Shown here piece after piece: positions 1 through 12,099 of a DNA stretch of 64,000 nucleotides. The translations under genes and the position numbers were made by a program. The notes under the pieces were generated by a model. The model was not told the origin of the DNA, did no database searches, and saw only the letters and a program-made list of their open reading frames with translations. The first letter of the stretch is position 1. Every line of letters starts with the position of its first letter. Source of the DNA: Lithobates sylvaticus (lineage: Eukaryota; Chordata; Amphibia; Anura; Ranidae); contig CM053034.1 in the NCBI GenBank assembly GCA_028564925.1, positions 92,823,626-92,887,625 on the forward strand. Direction: 5' to 3'.

Positions 1-937
1 ATCTCACCAATGGGGACACAGCCTGCAGTAAAAAACATAAAAGAGGTCTTAAACCTTTCCTACCCTTTCCTAGAAAAAATTGTACTAATATGTAAACTGT
101 CCATTACTTCTTATATAAAAAGCTAGTTCCCTGGCTTTCATGCTAATTTACTATCTTCATTACTTTCTTAATTAATGACCAGGAACAAGCCTGCACATAA
201 TGCCTGGTACACACTATGAGTTGTTTTTTTTCGTTCAGTCCAACTGAAGTGCTCAGGAGGAGGTCGCTTAACTAAGAATGTGATTTTAGTGCAGCAATCT
301 CCCCGATGAGCTATTGTGTTCTGACAGGGGGACTGCAAAGATCCCGCCCACCCCACCAGAACATACTGGTCATCACTGATCAGATTCCGTTTGGCAAATG
401 TTTTTCTGGCATGCCTATTCTTCAGAAGCGTGACGTTTGGCCGGCTTCTGTTGGACAGGGTGCTGTACACATGGGCTGAATGTCAGCCAGTTTCTGTTGA
501 ACTGGATGATATTGGGCCCATGTGTGCCAGGCATTCGAAGATCTGACCTCACAGTGACTTTAATCACTGCATGCCATTTTTTGTATCAATGGCTCAGAAA
601 CTATGAAAACCAGACAATCATACAGACAACTAGCATTTACGTAAGTAGGTCAGGAAAGGCAGCTTACATTTTTACAGTACGTGTCCATTTAAACCACTAG
701 AATTCCTGAAGATGTACAGATTTTTTTTAAGGCTGAACTTGAAATTTTTTTAGTGTATATAATTGTGTAAAATGGTATAAACTTCAAATTGGGAGCCACA
801 ATTGTACAGTTTAGAAATGTTACATGTGCATCACAGGAAACGTGACAAATATGGTTTACAAAGCAAAAATGTAAGAAAATAACCAGAAAAAAAAATCATA
901 TTAACATAATATTTACAGCTTTTCTATAGTGACTTAC
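1..937 (-). other. Intron 2 of the mucin gene; no further exon supported
   Basis: After the donor at 937 no conserved continuation of the D domain was found up to the left edge. A candidate acceptor (CTGCAG) at 23-24 would continue into a stop after a few codons in the phase set by exon 2, so it was not accepted. Around 170-480 is a GC-richer block without a recognisable product. AT-rich filler otherwise. Confidence 0.45.
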
Positions 938-2140
938 ATGGCTCCATCTACCACGGCTAAGTTTGTGGTCAGTTGAATGACGACATCTTTGACAGTGATA
1001 GTGATCTTGTCTATGAGTGGGTGATCACTGTTAGTTGACCAGTGGATATGGACGGAGAATTCCTTGTAAGAGTCCCGGCAATCAGAAGCCAAGTTGTAGG
1101 TGCACTTGCCAGGAAACTGGTAATAGTCCCCATCAAATGTCTTAAAGTGATTGTTCCCCCATGTACTGCAGACGTCGTGACCATGATTACGTTTTCGACC
1201 TGGGAACAAATTCAATCATTAATTGAGATCATTTAAATGGTTCACAGTATGCAATAAATTGATACCTGTTCCATGACATAAATAATTTAAACTTCCTATA
1301 AAAACACTATTAAGATTGACATTTCTCTTCTAATTCAGAATTATATAAATTTAGTCATAAGGCCTATAGGAAAATACAGGTTAATTTACTAACGTTTGTG
1401 TGTGAGGGACATTAGTGAAATTAATGAGTTCATCTTAAATATCAATCAAAGGGGTGTTCTTTTTTTTCATTATTTTCTAGCAGGCAATGGCATATTTGTG
1501 TTCACTTCACTGCACTTCTGTTCAGACTTTAGTAAATCAGGGCTATATTCTATATATTTTTATTCAAAATGTAATCAAAAAGTGTTATAAGATTTAAGTA
1601 TAGATAAGGTTAGCTAAAATGGTGATAGCACTGGCATAGGTTTCTGTCCATTTACTTGAGTGATGTTTTACTCTTAAGATGTCATAGTCTGCTAAAACCT
1701 ATAAGTTACCCATACATGTAGGCCAGTTGTCAAGCCATAGGACAGAATTAGCCACAAGACACTTTAAGGGGTATAAGCATCAGCAATATATGGCCTTTGG
1801 ACATTATTGCAGCTTCAAATACATGGGATGGGTTATGAATACACAATTAATTGCCCATTTTCTATTGTCTATTCTGTAATAAGCCTGTTTTACATCCCAT
1901 TGCCTGTGGTAAACCTGTTTAATACCCACTGATCTGTGAATGTGCATATTGTATTTCATTTTAAAAAATATGTTTTAAAGGCTCTAAATCCTTTGGCATG
2001 ACTAACAATGGAATGACATAAGAAAAAAGAAATAAAAGCTGTAGGCTATAGGAAACACATTTACCTGGTATCACATCAATTGTACTTGAAAGAGCCACAA
2101 CCATCCACAGTACCCCCAGGCTAGCAGAATGGAATCCCAT
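938..2140 (-). CDS. muc2: Gel-forming mucin (MUC2-like), first two coding exons; partial gene continuing left
   Basis: Two exons join in phase. Exon 1 (2140 to 2065) starts at an ATG and encodes 25 residues with a hydrophobic core LGVLWMVVAL, a typical signal peptide, ending with a phase-1 donor (CAG|GTAAAT). Exon 2 (1199 to 938, 262 bp) follows a pyrimidine-rich acceptor (TTTGTTCCCAG) and ends in a donor AT|GTAAGT. It encodes the start of a von Willebrand D domain: VCSTWGNNHFKTFDGDYYQF, then a CxYN motif and ASDCRDSYKEFSVHI. In gel-forming mucins this first D domain lies directly after the signal peptide and takes part in disulphide assembly of secreted polymers. ASDCRxSYKEF is closer to MUC2 than to MUC5 or MUC6 as I remember them, so the paralogue is an inference; a frog-specific mucin is possible. 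Intron 1 is 1200-2064. Remaining exons lie beyond the left edge. Confidence 0.82.
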
Positions 2141-2164
2141 TGTAATGCCCCTGGGTGAATGAAT

Positions 2165-2262
2165 GGTGAGAAGTATGGGAAGCATTCACAACTTTATAGG
2201 ATTTTGTAGTGTATATATGACATCACATCAAAGGGGAGGAAAATGTTTAATCTTTACAAACA
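2165..2262 (-). promoter_or_regulatory. Mucin core promoter: TATA box with upstream FOX-like and TCF-like motifs
   Basis: On the minus strand TATAAA lies at 2198-2193, 53 bases before the exon 1 ATG. Transcription would start near 2165-2170 and give a short 5' leader of about 25-30 bases. Further upstream are a CTTTGATG TCF/LEF-type motif (2233-2226) and a TGTTTGT forkhead-type motif (2262-2256). FOXA factors are known regulators of intestinal mucin genes, which fits, but both upstream sites are short motif matches and are inference only. Confidence 0.6.
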
Positions 2263-3252
2263 AGCATTCCTTTTTTCTTTCTCTTTTTTTCATTTCTCAT
2301 ATTAAGATATTTGGGAGGGATCTAGCGATGGCATTCATTTCCTTAACCAGGTCATTGCTGGACATTGTTTTTTTTTTTTTAATTCAGACTAGTGAGTGAG
2401 TTTGCCTAAGACAGTATGAACTGTGTAAATAAACTAAGGTGTGATAATTACATAATTAGCCGGGCTAACATGTTACCTTGTTTGTATATAGCTGACAGAT
2501 AATACCACAAATTATGGCAGACAAAATGCTACATTCATTATTTAATGTGAACCTGGCATGTTTTCAAAAACATTGTGTACCTTCTACACCTACTATAACA
2601 GGATGGGAAGGCAAGACCTAATGCAATATAATAATAATAATATCATTTGATTGAAGTAACTTATAGCAACCAGTAAAATACAGCTTAAAAATATAGGTAT
2701 AATACGATTGAACAACAAAATACTCATTAACCTCACTGGCGGTATGATTATGTCAGGAATTTTGTACCAAAAGCAGTACAATTATTTTGCATGGAAGTTT
2801 GGCGTTTTATATTGTAGGCATGCAATTCTTAGCAATAACTCACTTAAGTCTGTCCAAACCAGAGTCTAGTAGACATCCCGGGTATGATAAAGTTTGAAAC
2901 ACAAAATCATAAATTATAATATAATAAATAACTGTAAAAATTATTCAATAATGTAATCAAATCAAAAACACTGAAATTTGCTCAGTTGCAGAATTGTCAC
3001 TGTCATTAGATTTAGTGTTTGATGATGAATTGTGATTCTAATTTATTATCGCTGTTTCTAGCTGGTCTAAAACCACTTTTGACATAAAGGGACACTTTTT
3101 GGTTGCTATGGACAATCTCCAGTTTCCAGGCAGAAATTTTTTTATTTATTATATAAGTACATGCAGGGCACTGGACAGACCACTAGGGACAAAGGGGATG
3201 TGTATTTTTTTTATACAGTACTGTAATCTGTAAGATTACAGTACTGTATGTG

Positions 3253-4171
3253 ATGTGATAGAGTATTCCTGCGCTACCGTGGAGAGCGAAGGGTGGGGGA
3301 TGGGAGGGAAGGGTTGACTGAGGGGGGACTGCTGCAAGCACCAAATGTAGGTCAGACCGTACCTACTGAACAAGGTATAGAAAAGTGGGGGTGATGCTGC
3401 GCTGTTCCCCAGGGGAATGTATTAGATCTGCCTCAAGGTGGCAGTATTGGGGCAAAAGCGTGAACCCCTAATGTATACGATGGTAATGGACAATGGTATT
3501 GTCTCGTCTACCAGTTAGATCCAAACTCTGAGTGGGAGGTGAATGATACCTTGCGGTAAAGGGTTAACCGCATAAAGATAGTGATATGGGTTCTGATGTC
3601 CTCTTCTTCTGACGTGCTGCTCTGCCTAGGAGGGTGTGTGTTTCCTTCTTCCTTCCCTGGCTCCTGGTATCTTTAGCCTTATATCTCTCGCCGGAGTGGT
3701 AGGTGAAAAATAAATAAAGGGGGAGCCGTATAGTGTAGTACGTTTAAATAATAGCTTAGTAAGCAGTTTATTCAAGCATTAAAATAGAAACTCACAAAAT
3801 AAAAATAAAGGTTTTGCTTATCTCCAAACGAGCACCGAACTCGTTATCTTTCAGGTATGAATGCCTCTCCGTGTCCCTACGCGTGGCGTCATGGGAAGGA
3901 AGAAGGAAACACACACCCTCCTAGGCAGAGCAGCACGTCAGAAGAAGAGGACAGCAGAACCCATATCACTATCTTTATGCGGTTAACCCTTTACCGCAAG
4001 GTATCATTCACCTCACACTCAGAGTTTGGATCTAACTGGTAGACGAGACAATACCATTGTCTATTACCATTGTATACATTAGGGGTTCACGCTTTTGCCC
4101 CAATACTGCCACCTTGAGGCAGATCTAATACATTCCCCTGGGGAACAGCGCAGCATCACCCCCACTTTTCT
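3253..4171. mobile_element. Fold-back interspersed repeat with perfect 13-bp target duplication
   Basis: The 13 bases AGTACTGTATGTG occur at 3240-3252 and again at 4172-4184, exactly bracketing this 919-bp insert. Inside, about 3383-3664 is repeated in inverted orientation at about 3889-4170 with few mismatches; the roughly 225-bp loop holds TATAGTGTAGTACGTTTAAA and AT-rich sequence. A duplication of this length points to LINE-type target-primed integration rather than a cut-and-paste transposase. No protein is supported; the open frames here are shadows. Confidence 0.75.
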
Positions 4172-4375
4172 AGTACTGTATGTGTATTAAAAAATGTTTT
4201 TGAATTTGGCGCCGTTCTCCGCTCCCGTGCGTCGTAACGTCGCAGGGAACGGAGCTCAGCGGCACTCGGCACTGTGTGAATCGAGCGGAGGAGCTCGCAC
4301 ACACAGCTGGGAGACATCGCAGGATCCAGGGGACAAGGTAAGTAACTTCCCCTGTATCCTGCAATGCGATCCCGA

Positions 4376-4419
4376 GGCTCGGGGTTACCGCTTATGGTAC
4401 GGAAGTTCCACCCCGAGCC
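4376..4419. repeat. Perfect 10-bp-stem hairpin in the CpG-rich tail of the TTAA element
   Basis: GGCTCGGGGT (4376-4385) pairs with ACCCCGAGCC (4410-4419) across a 24-base loop. It sits in the GC-rich tail that follows the fold-back insert and is probably a feature of the element rather than of the host. Confidence 0.6.
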
Positions 4420-4425
4420 AGAACA

Positions 4426-6114
4426 TATCTATGGCTAAAGCACGGCATGTGACTGCTATGATGCCCAGTATTTTGATCTACATTATTGATGTAGAAACCA
4501 CAACTTTTCCTGCATCCAATTTGCATGATAGGAGATTGTGACCATCTCTCTATGGAACTTTGAAGATGTGGTGTGCCTGGCTGTGCTGGGTGGGGGATCC
4601 CTATTTACTTGAAGCTCCTTCGGGGGGGTGCTACAAGTAGATGATTGTTTTACTGCCCTGCTGTACCCTGAATAGTGATCCTGCCACTGGCTAGCTCATA
4701 CCAGAGACACACTTGCTAGTGTAGCATGAGTCTTACTGGATTCACAAGTCAATGACCCAGAATATATGCATGCGGCAAATGAAAGCCAGAGAAAATCAGA
4801 ATTTTGAATCTCTAGTTTGTCTTGGGTCAGTGGCCTAAGTTATTGAAGCCAAAGCATCAACGTGACAGTCAGGTAATTAGCATTTTGAACCAAAGTGGTC
4901 AGCAATGGCAGCCTACATATCATTCTTATAATATATTTAATTTAAGGGTTTTTGTGATATGATGAGACCATGGGTGAATCTCAGCTGTCTCAGAGATGTC
5001 AGATTTAAGGTTGGCTTGTAATATGCTGGTGACATTTGGTTATCAGCCTTGTAGCACTGTGTCCTTGATTTAAATTGATTCATTTTGATATGCAAACAGT
5101 ATTAGTAAAGCATTGTTCTTAGTGCACCTTAAGCAAATTCAATAGTTTGCAAGTCATAACTGTTTATTCTGTACATAGGCAGCCACAGAAAAATAAATTT
5201 ACAATTCGTCTAATCAAAATCTATTCTTTGTTCAATGAAAGCTTGAAATTAATGAAGATTCATCATTCCCTATTATCACATGTTTATTGATCTTTTACGC
5301 CCATCCGGGAAAATGATGTGGCTCATTGTTGTGAGAATGATGACTTCTAACTATGTAAATATAATTTTCTTAAATCATACGGATCTATACTGTGAGCAAC
5401 TACGCCAAAGTTGTATTTTTATTTCCGATGCTCAGTGCTCTGTGTTGTCAGATATATGTTACTTGTGAACTCCAAGGATAAGGATTTGAAATCAGATGAA
5501 TTTCCACTAGTAACAGCATATGGAGCAGCGTCGGTGGTCACTATATGCAGAAGCACCTGCGAGTTATTACAGTTCAGCAGTCACCAGGATGCCCCATCGC
5601 CAATCCACAGCAACATCCCATTTACAGAGAAGTAGTCAGATCATGGCCATTATGGTTTTCTGAAATATTTCTCAGACCAGTGCCAGACAGAAATTATCTG
5701 TATTAGATTTTTTTCAATTAGGTTACGACCTGGTAAAATAAAGAAATTTTTTTTTCAGAAACTTTTGTTTGCAAAACTCTTGTACATCATTTACTTAGAA
5801 TTTTTTTTTTTTAAACTTTGAAGGGTATTCTTGTATACTAGGTAGAGTCAGTTGTAATGCCAATTGACCTATTTATCCAACCTCTTAAGGGCTCAACTCT
5901 GCAGACCCAAATTGTACAATTCTTGTGATAACTTGGCTTAAAGAAATTTACTTTTCATCTCTGATTGTATCCCTATTATTTTACTGCCTGCTTTAATATC
6001 CCACTGTCCAAGAGTAAACCAACTTTAATTATCCAAACATTTAAGGGGAATTAAAAATTGGATTTATGCTTGTACCTTATTATTTATATAAATTAAATTC
6101 TGCGTTTACCCAAA
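4426..6114. other. Intergenic stretch without recognised features
   Basis: AT-rich sequence, no convincing open frame or known repeat terminus. Short frames near 5280-5635 show no domain or codon pattern. Confidence 0.4.
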
Positions 6115-6775
6115 ATATTATGTGATAAATTGTGTGAATGCTGCAACTCGAGAATCAAAATACTAATTCAAACAATATATACACAAATAAGTGTGCAATC
6201 ACAGGTAATGAATAATAACATGAAAAAAAAGTGAAAAAAAATTATCCACATAAACAATCAAAAAGTGTCCTCTAAAAAATAATTTATAACTCCAAAAAAC
6301 AAGTGTCCATAGGTGCCTTAGTATAGAATCTTGAAAATCCACGCTATTATACAGTGTATGACAAACAACCAGAGAAGATGGATCCCAGATTTTAGGGATC
6401 GAAAGTGCTTAATTTGATTATGATCAGCTGCAGTTCTCCTCTCCTTCAGCTCTGTCAGAAGACCAGGTAATGTTGGTTCGTCTGGATATGGAATTACTTC
6501 CAATATATCCCCAAAGTACTCCAAACTCCAGCGGTAGCCCTGCAGAGTGCTCACCAGCATGAGGAGATATCAAGAAGGGATAGACTCCATAGTGCAGTAC
6601 GTTTTAAGAACATTTATTGAACAGTTCCATTGCACTTTACAAACTAAATGAAAGACTTCAGCAAAAAACAGCCGCAGACCTTGTCCTGCAGGCTAGAGCG
6701 TGGTGACGTCACAGATAGTAGTTCCACCCGACACGTTTCTCTGTAAGAAACATTGACTTGAGAGTATACCTTATG
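6115..6775 (-). repeat. Structured interspersed repeat with a GAAACGTGT hairpin motif
   Basis: On the minus strand the block reads TTACAGAGAAACGTGTCGGG (6744-6725), then a CpG-rich GTGACGTCAC segment and, further on, an AATAAA-type AT-rich tail (about 6600-6630). The core ATAGTGCAGTACGTTTTAAG resembles the loop of the 3253-4171 fold-back. The combination of a hairpin, GAAACGYGT and an AT-rich tail recurs at several loci here. Boundaries are approximate and the family name is not known to me. Confidence 0.45.
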
Positions 6776-8205
6776 TACCATGTTCCTTCCTATTCTACAT
6801 TATCTTACACTGGCTTACATTATACAAATAAATATTTGAGATGGGAAAGTTGGTTACATTATAGCACAAAGTGTATAGGCAAATGGCATGCCCCTTGCTT
6901 TCAGTAACAGGGACCATAAAGATTAGTGTGCAAAAAATAATGGATTACCCAATTTTTTATTACTACTTTTCCTTTATTTTGGCTTTTCAAAGTAACAAAT
7001 AAATTGTAAAAGTTATATAAAATGTTTAAAGCAGCTAAATACTTTTCATAATTAAATAATATATTTTTTCATCCTTACATCAGGAAAAAAAGAGGGGCAA
7101 CTGAAGAAGAAAGTGGGACAGAGGGATTTGCTTCCAAAAGAGGAACAGTCTCTCCAAATGAGGGACAGTTGGGGGGTATGGAAAACATATTTTGTTCCTA
7201 ATAAATGATTTTTACCAAACTGACATCTACAATATGCCAATAAATCAATGCATTTTTACAGAACTTCTTATTTTTGTTGTCAATATGGATATGTCAACTG
7301 ATATTGCTAATAATGCTCCAGAGAATGTTTATATCGTTGTAATTTTACTAGAAGGGTTAGCGTTTGTAAATTGTATACTTTTACAACTGACAAAATCTAA
7401 AGTAAAAACAAATGCAGTTTCTAATTGTTTTGTTATGTGTTTTTTTTTTTGTAATCTGCAGTTTAGGTTAGCTATACAGAAGAAATGAGACGAGGGCATC
7501 AGAAGATTAGACCACCTTCCAATTATTTTATGCAGCAGTTATTGAGATCATGGCATAAACATGCATGCTTGCACTGGTGACATATGAGTGAAACTCTTTT
7601 GTCACAATCCCCTATACAGCAGAGATTAGGCTGGGAAAAGGAGAAGCCACAAGGAGTCAATCAATGCCCATGTTCTAACAAGCTGATAGGTGGAGAGTAA
7701 GTTCATTAATCTTCTTTCACTAATCAGTTACAGGTTGAGGGAGGGGCAATACTTGCAAGTGTTATGTAACTGCAGCAGAGGGAAATCTGCCTTGCTAACC
7801 TTGAATGTGCTGTGAGCAAAGCTGTGTAAATTCCAATACTGGATGGACAGAATTACAAATCCTTTGGCAGACAAAGTAGCCCCCATAGCTGTTAAGCTTT
7901 AATGAATAAAGTTCACAACAATCATGTTATAGATACAAATGATAATGACGCACACAATAATCTCATTGTCTGGATCTCACATACGCCATCATGTTTCATA
8001 ACTGTGAACGAACAAATGCAAGTTCATTCAATCCTGAACAAAGAATTATTTCATTCTTAAATAGTAGGTAAAATGAAACTGCTCCACCTTTCATTTCCAA
8101 TTGGAACACTTTAAAAAATGGTGCTCAGCCTAGGCTCTTGTCAACCAATAAACCATATGGTGAAACAAAGTAAGTCAATGCACAGCAACTAGTCATAGCT
8201 ATAAC
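6776..8205. other. Intergenic stretch without recognised features
   Basis: AT-rich, several homopolymer runs. The frame at 7192-7488 has no recognisable domain and its composition matches its surroundings. Nothing supported. Confidence 0.4.
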
Positions 8206-8208
8206 TAA

Positions 8209-8809
8209 TGCCTCGTACACCCGATCGGACTTTCCCGCGGGAATGTCCGCCGGACTGGAGTCCGTCAGACAATCCGCCCGTGACTGTGACATCATAGGGG
8301 GCGGGATCACCATGTGACATGAGCATGTGACCCCGCCTCCTTGTCCCTATATAAGTCACAACACAGCGCGGCTCTGCCATTCCGGCCAGAGAGCGACGAG
8401 TCAACATCGGAAGGAGAAGAAGAAGAAGACGAAGATGGCGGCGCAGAAAGCGGCGACAGCGGCAAGAACAGAAGAGACCCCGGAAGACCCCCGAAGGCGG
8501 ATCGAGACCCCCAGACGACGGCAGCGATGATGACGAAGAAGAAAGCCGGGCTCCTCCGCTCGGTAAAAGAGCTAGGTAAAAGAGCGGAGGAGTTCGGCGA
8601 GAAGACCCCCCAAGACGGAAGAAGACCCCCGGAGCAGTGCCATAAAATATTTTTAAACAATTGTGTGTTTTTTTTATTGACACTTTTACACCTTAGGTGA
8701 ATGGGTAGGGGTACATCGTACCCCATACTCATTCACATAGGGTGGGGGGCCGGGATCTGGGGGCCCCCTTATTAATCCCGTCGGAAAGTCTGATCGTGTG
8801 TACGAGGCA
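8209..8809. mobile_element. PIF/Harbinger-type MITE with TAA target duplication
   Basis: TAA at 8206-8208 and 8810-8812 flank inverted termini TGCCTCGTACACCCGATCGG and, on the other strand, TGCCTCGTACACACGATCAG. A 3-bp TWA duplication is characteristic of PIF/Harbinger elements. The 601-bp interior lacks a transposase. It holds a GA-rich block (about 8395-8620) and a GGGGTAC palindrome near 8706-8726 followed by GGGATCTGGGGG, a core also found in the hAT-type fold-back elements in this window. Both strands have open frames of 119-164 codons in the GA-rich block, most likely low-complexity artefacts. Confidence 0.75.
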
Positions 8810-8812
8810 TAA

Positions 8813-9439
8813 GACATCTCCGTAGGCAGAACTACATCATTACGATCATCTAGAGCTGTTTGTTCACTTTGTAATAAATATATTTAAGGACGTGTTGCTG
8901 TGTGCTGGCTTTTTTCGTGTTATCTTTCATCTTGATACCTTTTCATGCCTCATTACTCTCCTTCAGTTATTTCTTTGGCTGGATTACGCTACAAATCTGG
9001 ATGACTGCATGAGGCTTATAAGTCCCTTTGTTAATATACTTGAGTAATATGCTAATGATATATTAAATATACATTGCTTGTTCCAAAATGTCTTAGATCA
9101 CATTCTATTTTTACCAAGTGCCGATCAGTTTTCATTTCTAAAAGGTAATTGGAGTTTAGTTTTTCCTTTAAAACCTAGCTTTAGCCAAATATTTTTTTCT
9201 TATCTTAAGATAATGTGTGAAATGGTTAGATTCTCTGGTTCTCTGGTTGGTGTTACTCACACTTCCTGTTCTGATGACCACTGCCATGGCACAGGAAGTG
9301 AAAGAAATCTTCCCAAGGAAATAGAAAACAATAAAAACAAGGTAAAATACTAATAAAAAATAATATCTTTATTGCTATTCATCTAAAGGCAATTAAGTAA
9401 ATGGACCCAAACATACAAATGAAGTATGTAAGCAGGTGC
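8813..9439. other. Intergenic stretch with a small inverted repeat
   Basis: A short hairpin around 9260-9302 pairs CACTTCCTGT with ACAGGAAGTG; otherwise AT-rich sequence without support for a gene. Confidence 0.4.
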
Positions 9440-10110
9440 TTCCAAGGGGTTCTAGAGGGTAACCTGTTTTTCTCTTGCTGTTTTTATGTCCTCACAATAA
9501 TTAGGTCAGCCAGGGGCAAATTGTTACAATGTCTTAATGCTGTACTGTGTCCTTAGGTTGACCTGCTGAACTGGTGGTATCTCAGAAGGAAGGGTTAACA
9601 TGTTTCCCACTCTTTGAAGCAAGGTCACCAACCCTTGCAGGTCATATCATATAAATAGGGCTCACTAAGTGCCCTGAAAGGTTGGTTGGGGAAAGACTGA
9701 TAAAATGTAGCTGTCACTCTGCGGGAGTGGATCACTGCCTTGGGGAGGGGCTCTCATGGACTTATAACTTCCGGTTATGGACTTTACTACCTTTATGAAT
9801 TACTGCCAAATCATGGACTCTAAGGGACAGTTGCTGCCTTTTGTGGATTCACTGCCTAAATGGACTCTTGCCTTGAAAGGTTTGCTTTATAGACTTTGCC
9901 TAAGGTACAGTCACTTTGAGTACTAGAGAGCTTTGTATAGGAAACTGTGTGGAAGATATCTTTATAAACTGTTAATTGTTACCTGCAACTACTTCTGTAA
10001 AAGCTCTTTATTTGTTCATTTGAATTACCTGGTCTGAAGTCTCTAACGAGGTGCATGCATGGTGTATCAAAAGAACAGGGCTTACAACAAGGCGACTGAA
10101 GTTAGAGAAG
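9440..10110 (+). other. Promoter-like unique block, possibly a solo LTR fossil
   Basis: A TATAAATAGGG box near 9650, a T-rich 3' part and a TTACAACAAGGCG junction near 10082 resemble LTR architecture. No second copy, no TG...CA boundaries and no target duplication could be fixed, so this is only a weak suggestion. Confidence 0.2.
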
Positions 10111-11194
10111 ATACAGTACTGAGTCTGATGAGCAGAATGCTGTCCAGATGAAGCTATGTTGCCATTGCTAAGGAGTCACTCTATTTGAGTCACTTGCTAA
10201 TGCAGCCAACCAGCCAGGAGATGAGTGTCATGGAAAAAGACAGTTACTCTGGTAGTAAAGGGGTGGTGTGCTTGGCCTCTTCACAAGCAACTGTTCCCCA
10301 CTTACTGGGACTGTCCCCGCTGCACAGAGTACCTAGGGACCTTAGCCTAGAGAGATGTAGTGGGGGAGTGCAAGCATGGAGTTATGAAGAAAGTGCATTT
10401 CCTGTATCTAGTAGCAACAGTGGGACCATTTACTAGGATTGAGGTGATGGGATTCCTGAGTTGGTGGAGACTGATGCATGCTCTGCAGTACCATCCCAGA
10501 AATGCTGCACACCAGGGGTGTGGTGTTCTCTAACAAAAGTATGTCCAAAGTGCTTAGTGTTAACAGCGTGAGAAGTATGGCCACAGATTCCAAGGAGTTA
10601 ACTGTGCAAGTTGCTGCTTATTTGTAAAGTCTGGATACCTGCCTTAATGTTGATTTTATATGACTCCAGCTCCTGTCTGTGATTCAGGTAATAGCAAGTA
10701 CAGTTCCACAGTGTCCCTACTACGATGCCTTAAGCCCTGACCACAAGTATAAAACATACGCTCCTGTACTAAGCCAGAAACAGGACATATTAATATAGTT
10801 CAATAACAAGAATTATATGTGCCCCTTTTGCACTTTAAAGCTGAAGGAGGGGTGTGTTTCCAGCAGATTTGTCCCCCATGGAAAGTGACTGGGTGCATAA
10901 CAAGACCTATACTGGAATTAGTCCTGGAATTCAGCTTGACTCTCCCGTATGAATATTATAGGGAGGATATTCCCTCTATTGAAGTATGGGACCTGTATTG
11001 ATTTTGAAAAGCAGGAGCAGGCTGAAATTTGAGATATGGGGACTTAAGGATGTTACATAACATTCCTCTAGGGGTGGTGCCAATAATTACTGTCATTAAA
11101 TAAAGCCGTTTTCGGTTGAATAAAGGTGAGATCTTCCCAGCTTTTAATGGTAATCTTAATGGAGGGCTCACTATGAAACATAAATGAATAGACT
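10111..11194. other. Intergenic stretch without recognised features
   Basis: No recognisable domain in any frame and no clear repeat terminus; low support for anything functional. Confidence 0.4.
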
Positions 11195-11524
11195 TTAACC
11201 ACTTTCCGCCCATGCTATAGCTGAAAGAAGGCTACAAGGCAGGCTTCCAGTGCTCAAAGGGCGTACATAAGCGCCCTCCCATGATCACGCTGCTCGCCTG
11301 CCTCCTGCGGCACGTGGGCAGAACGCTTTGTGATCTTCGGACTCGGCTGATCACAGATTGGGGTAAAGGGCAAATCACAGTGGTCCTTTACCATGTGATC
11401 AGCTGCCAGCCAATGATAGCTGATCATGGACGTAAACACACATGGACGTAAACACAAGCTGGTTATCGGCTATCAGCATGAGGAGAAAAAAAGTAATTGG
11501 CTTCTGACACAGGGACAACGGTCC

Positions 11525-11890
11525 CAACAGTGCCCACCAGCGCTGATAATCAGTGCCCATCAGTGCTGCTAATCAGTGCCCAATAGTGCTGCCATTCAGT
11601 GCCCACCAGTGCCACCTATCAGTGTCCATCAGTGCTGCCGATCAGTGCCACCTATCAGTGCTTCCCAACAGTGCCTATCAGTGCTGCATATCAGTGCCAC
11701 CTATCAGTGCTGCCTATCAGTGCCACCGCTCAGTGCCCTTCAGTGCTGTCTATCAGAGCCCATCAGTGCCACCTATCAGTGCCCACCAGTGCCGCCTCAT
11801 CAGTGCCCATCAGTGCCACCTCATCGGTGCCACCTCATCAGTGCCTATCAGCGCGGCCTATTAGTGCCCATCAGTACAGCCTCATTAGCG
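11525..11890 (+). repeat. Minisatellite, 11-14-bp units (CAGTGCCxxCTAT)
   Basis: About 25-30 imperfect units built on CAGTGCC or CAGTGCT followed by ACCTAT, CATCAG or GCC. It makes all three plus frames open, which explains the serine/cysteine/proline-rich frames; these are not genes. It lies inside the TTAA-site element. Confidence 0.85.
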
Positions 11891-12099
11891 CAGGAGACAA
11901 ATTACCTGTTTGCAAAGTCTTTTTTTGTTTCTTCAGCAAAAAAAAAAAAAAAACAAGTGGTGATAAAATACTATCAAAAGAAAGCTCTATTTGTGTGAAA
12001 AAAAATTATAAAGATATTGTTTGGGTACAGTGTTGCATGACCACGCAAATTGTCATTCAAATTGTGACAGGGCTGAAAGCTTAAAATTGGCCTGGTCAG

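Larger units (their letters stand above)
2731..4425. mobile_element. TTAA-site DNA element, left end present, right end missing, interrupted
   Basis: A TTAA at 2727-2730 is followed by CCTCACTGGCGGTATGATTA, which I recognise as the terminus of a common ranid repeat that duplicates TTAA. It continues to about 3252, is broken by the fold-back insert, and resumes at 4185 with a CpG-rich tail ending in a hairpin near 4419. No matching right terminus with TTAA was seen, so the copy seems truncated. No transposase is encoded. Superfamily (piggyBac or Kolobok type) cannot be fixed from the duplication alone. Confidence 0.55.

Noticed and set aside
1-22. Possible mucin exon 3 after a CTGCAG acceptor at 23-24
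   Set aside because: In the phase set by exon 2 the frame meets a stop after about six codons, and the sequence does not match the D domain well.
5280-5635. Short plus-strand frames as a small gene
   Set aside because: No domain, no splice logic and AT-rich composition like the surroundings.
8189-8732. Serine-rich and arginine-rich frames of 119-164 codons on both strands
   Set aside because: They lie in the GA-rich block of a MITE; mirrored low-complexity frames on opposite strands are composition artefacts.
9440-10110. Solo LTR suggested by a TATA box and a TTACA junction
   Set aside because: No second copy, no defined ends and no target duplication; kept only as a low-confidence note.
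11553-12084. Three overlapping Cys/Ser/Pro-rich frames
   Set aside because: Produced by a minisatellite whose unit has no stop in any plus frame.
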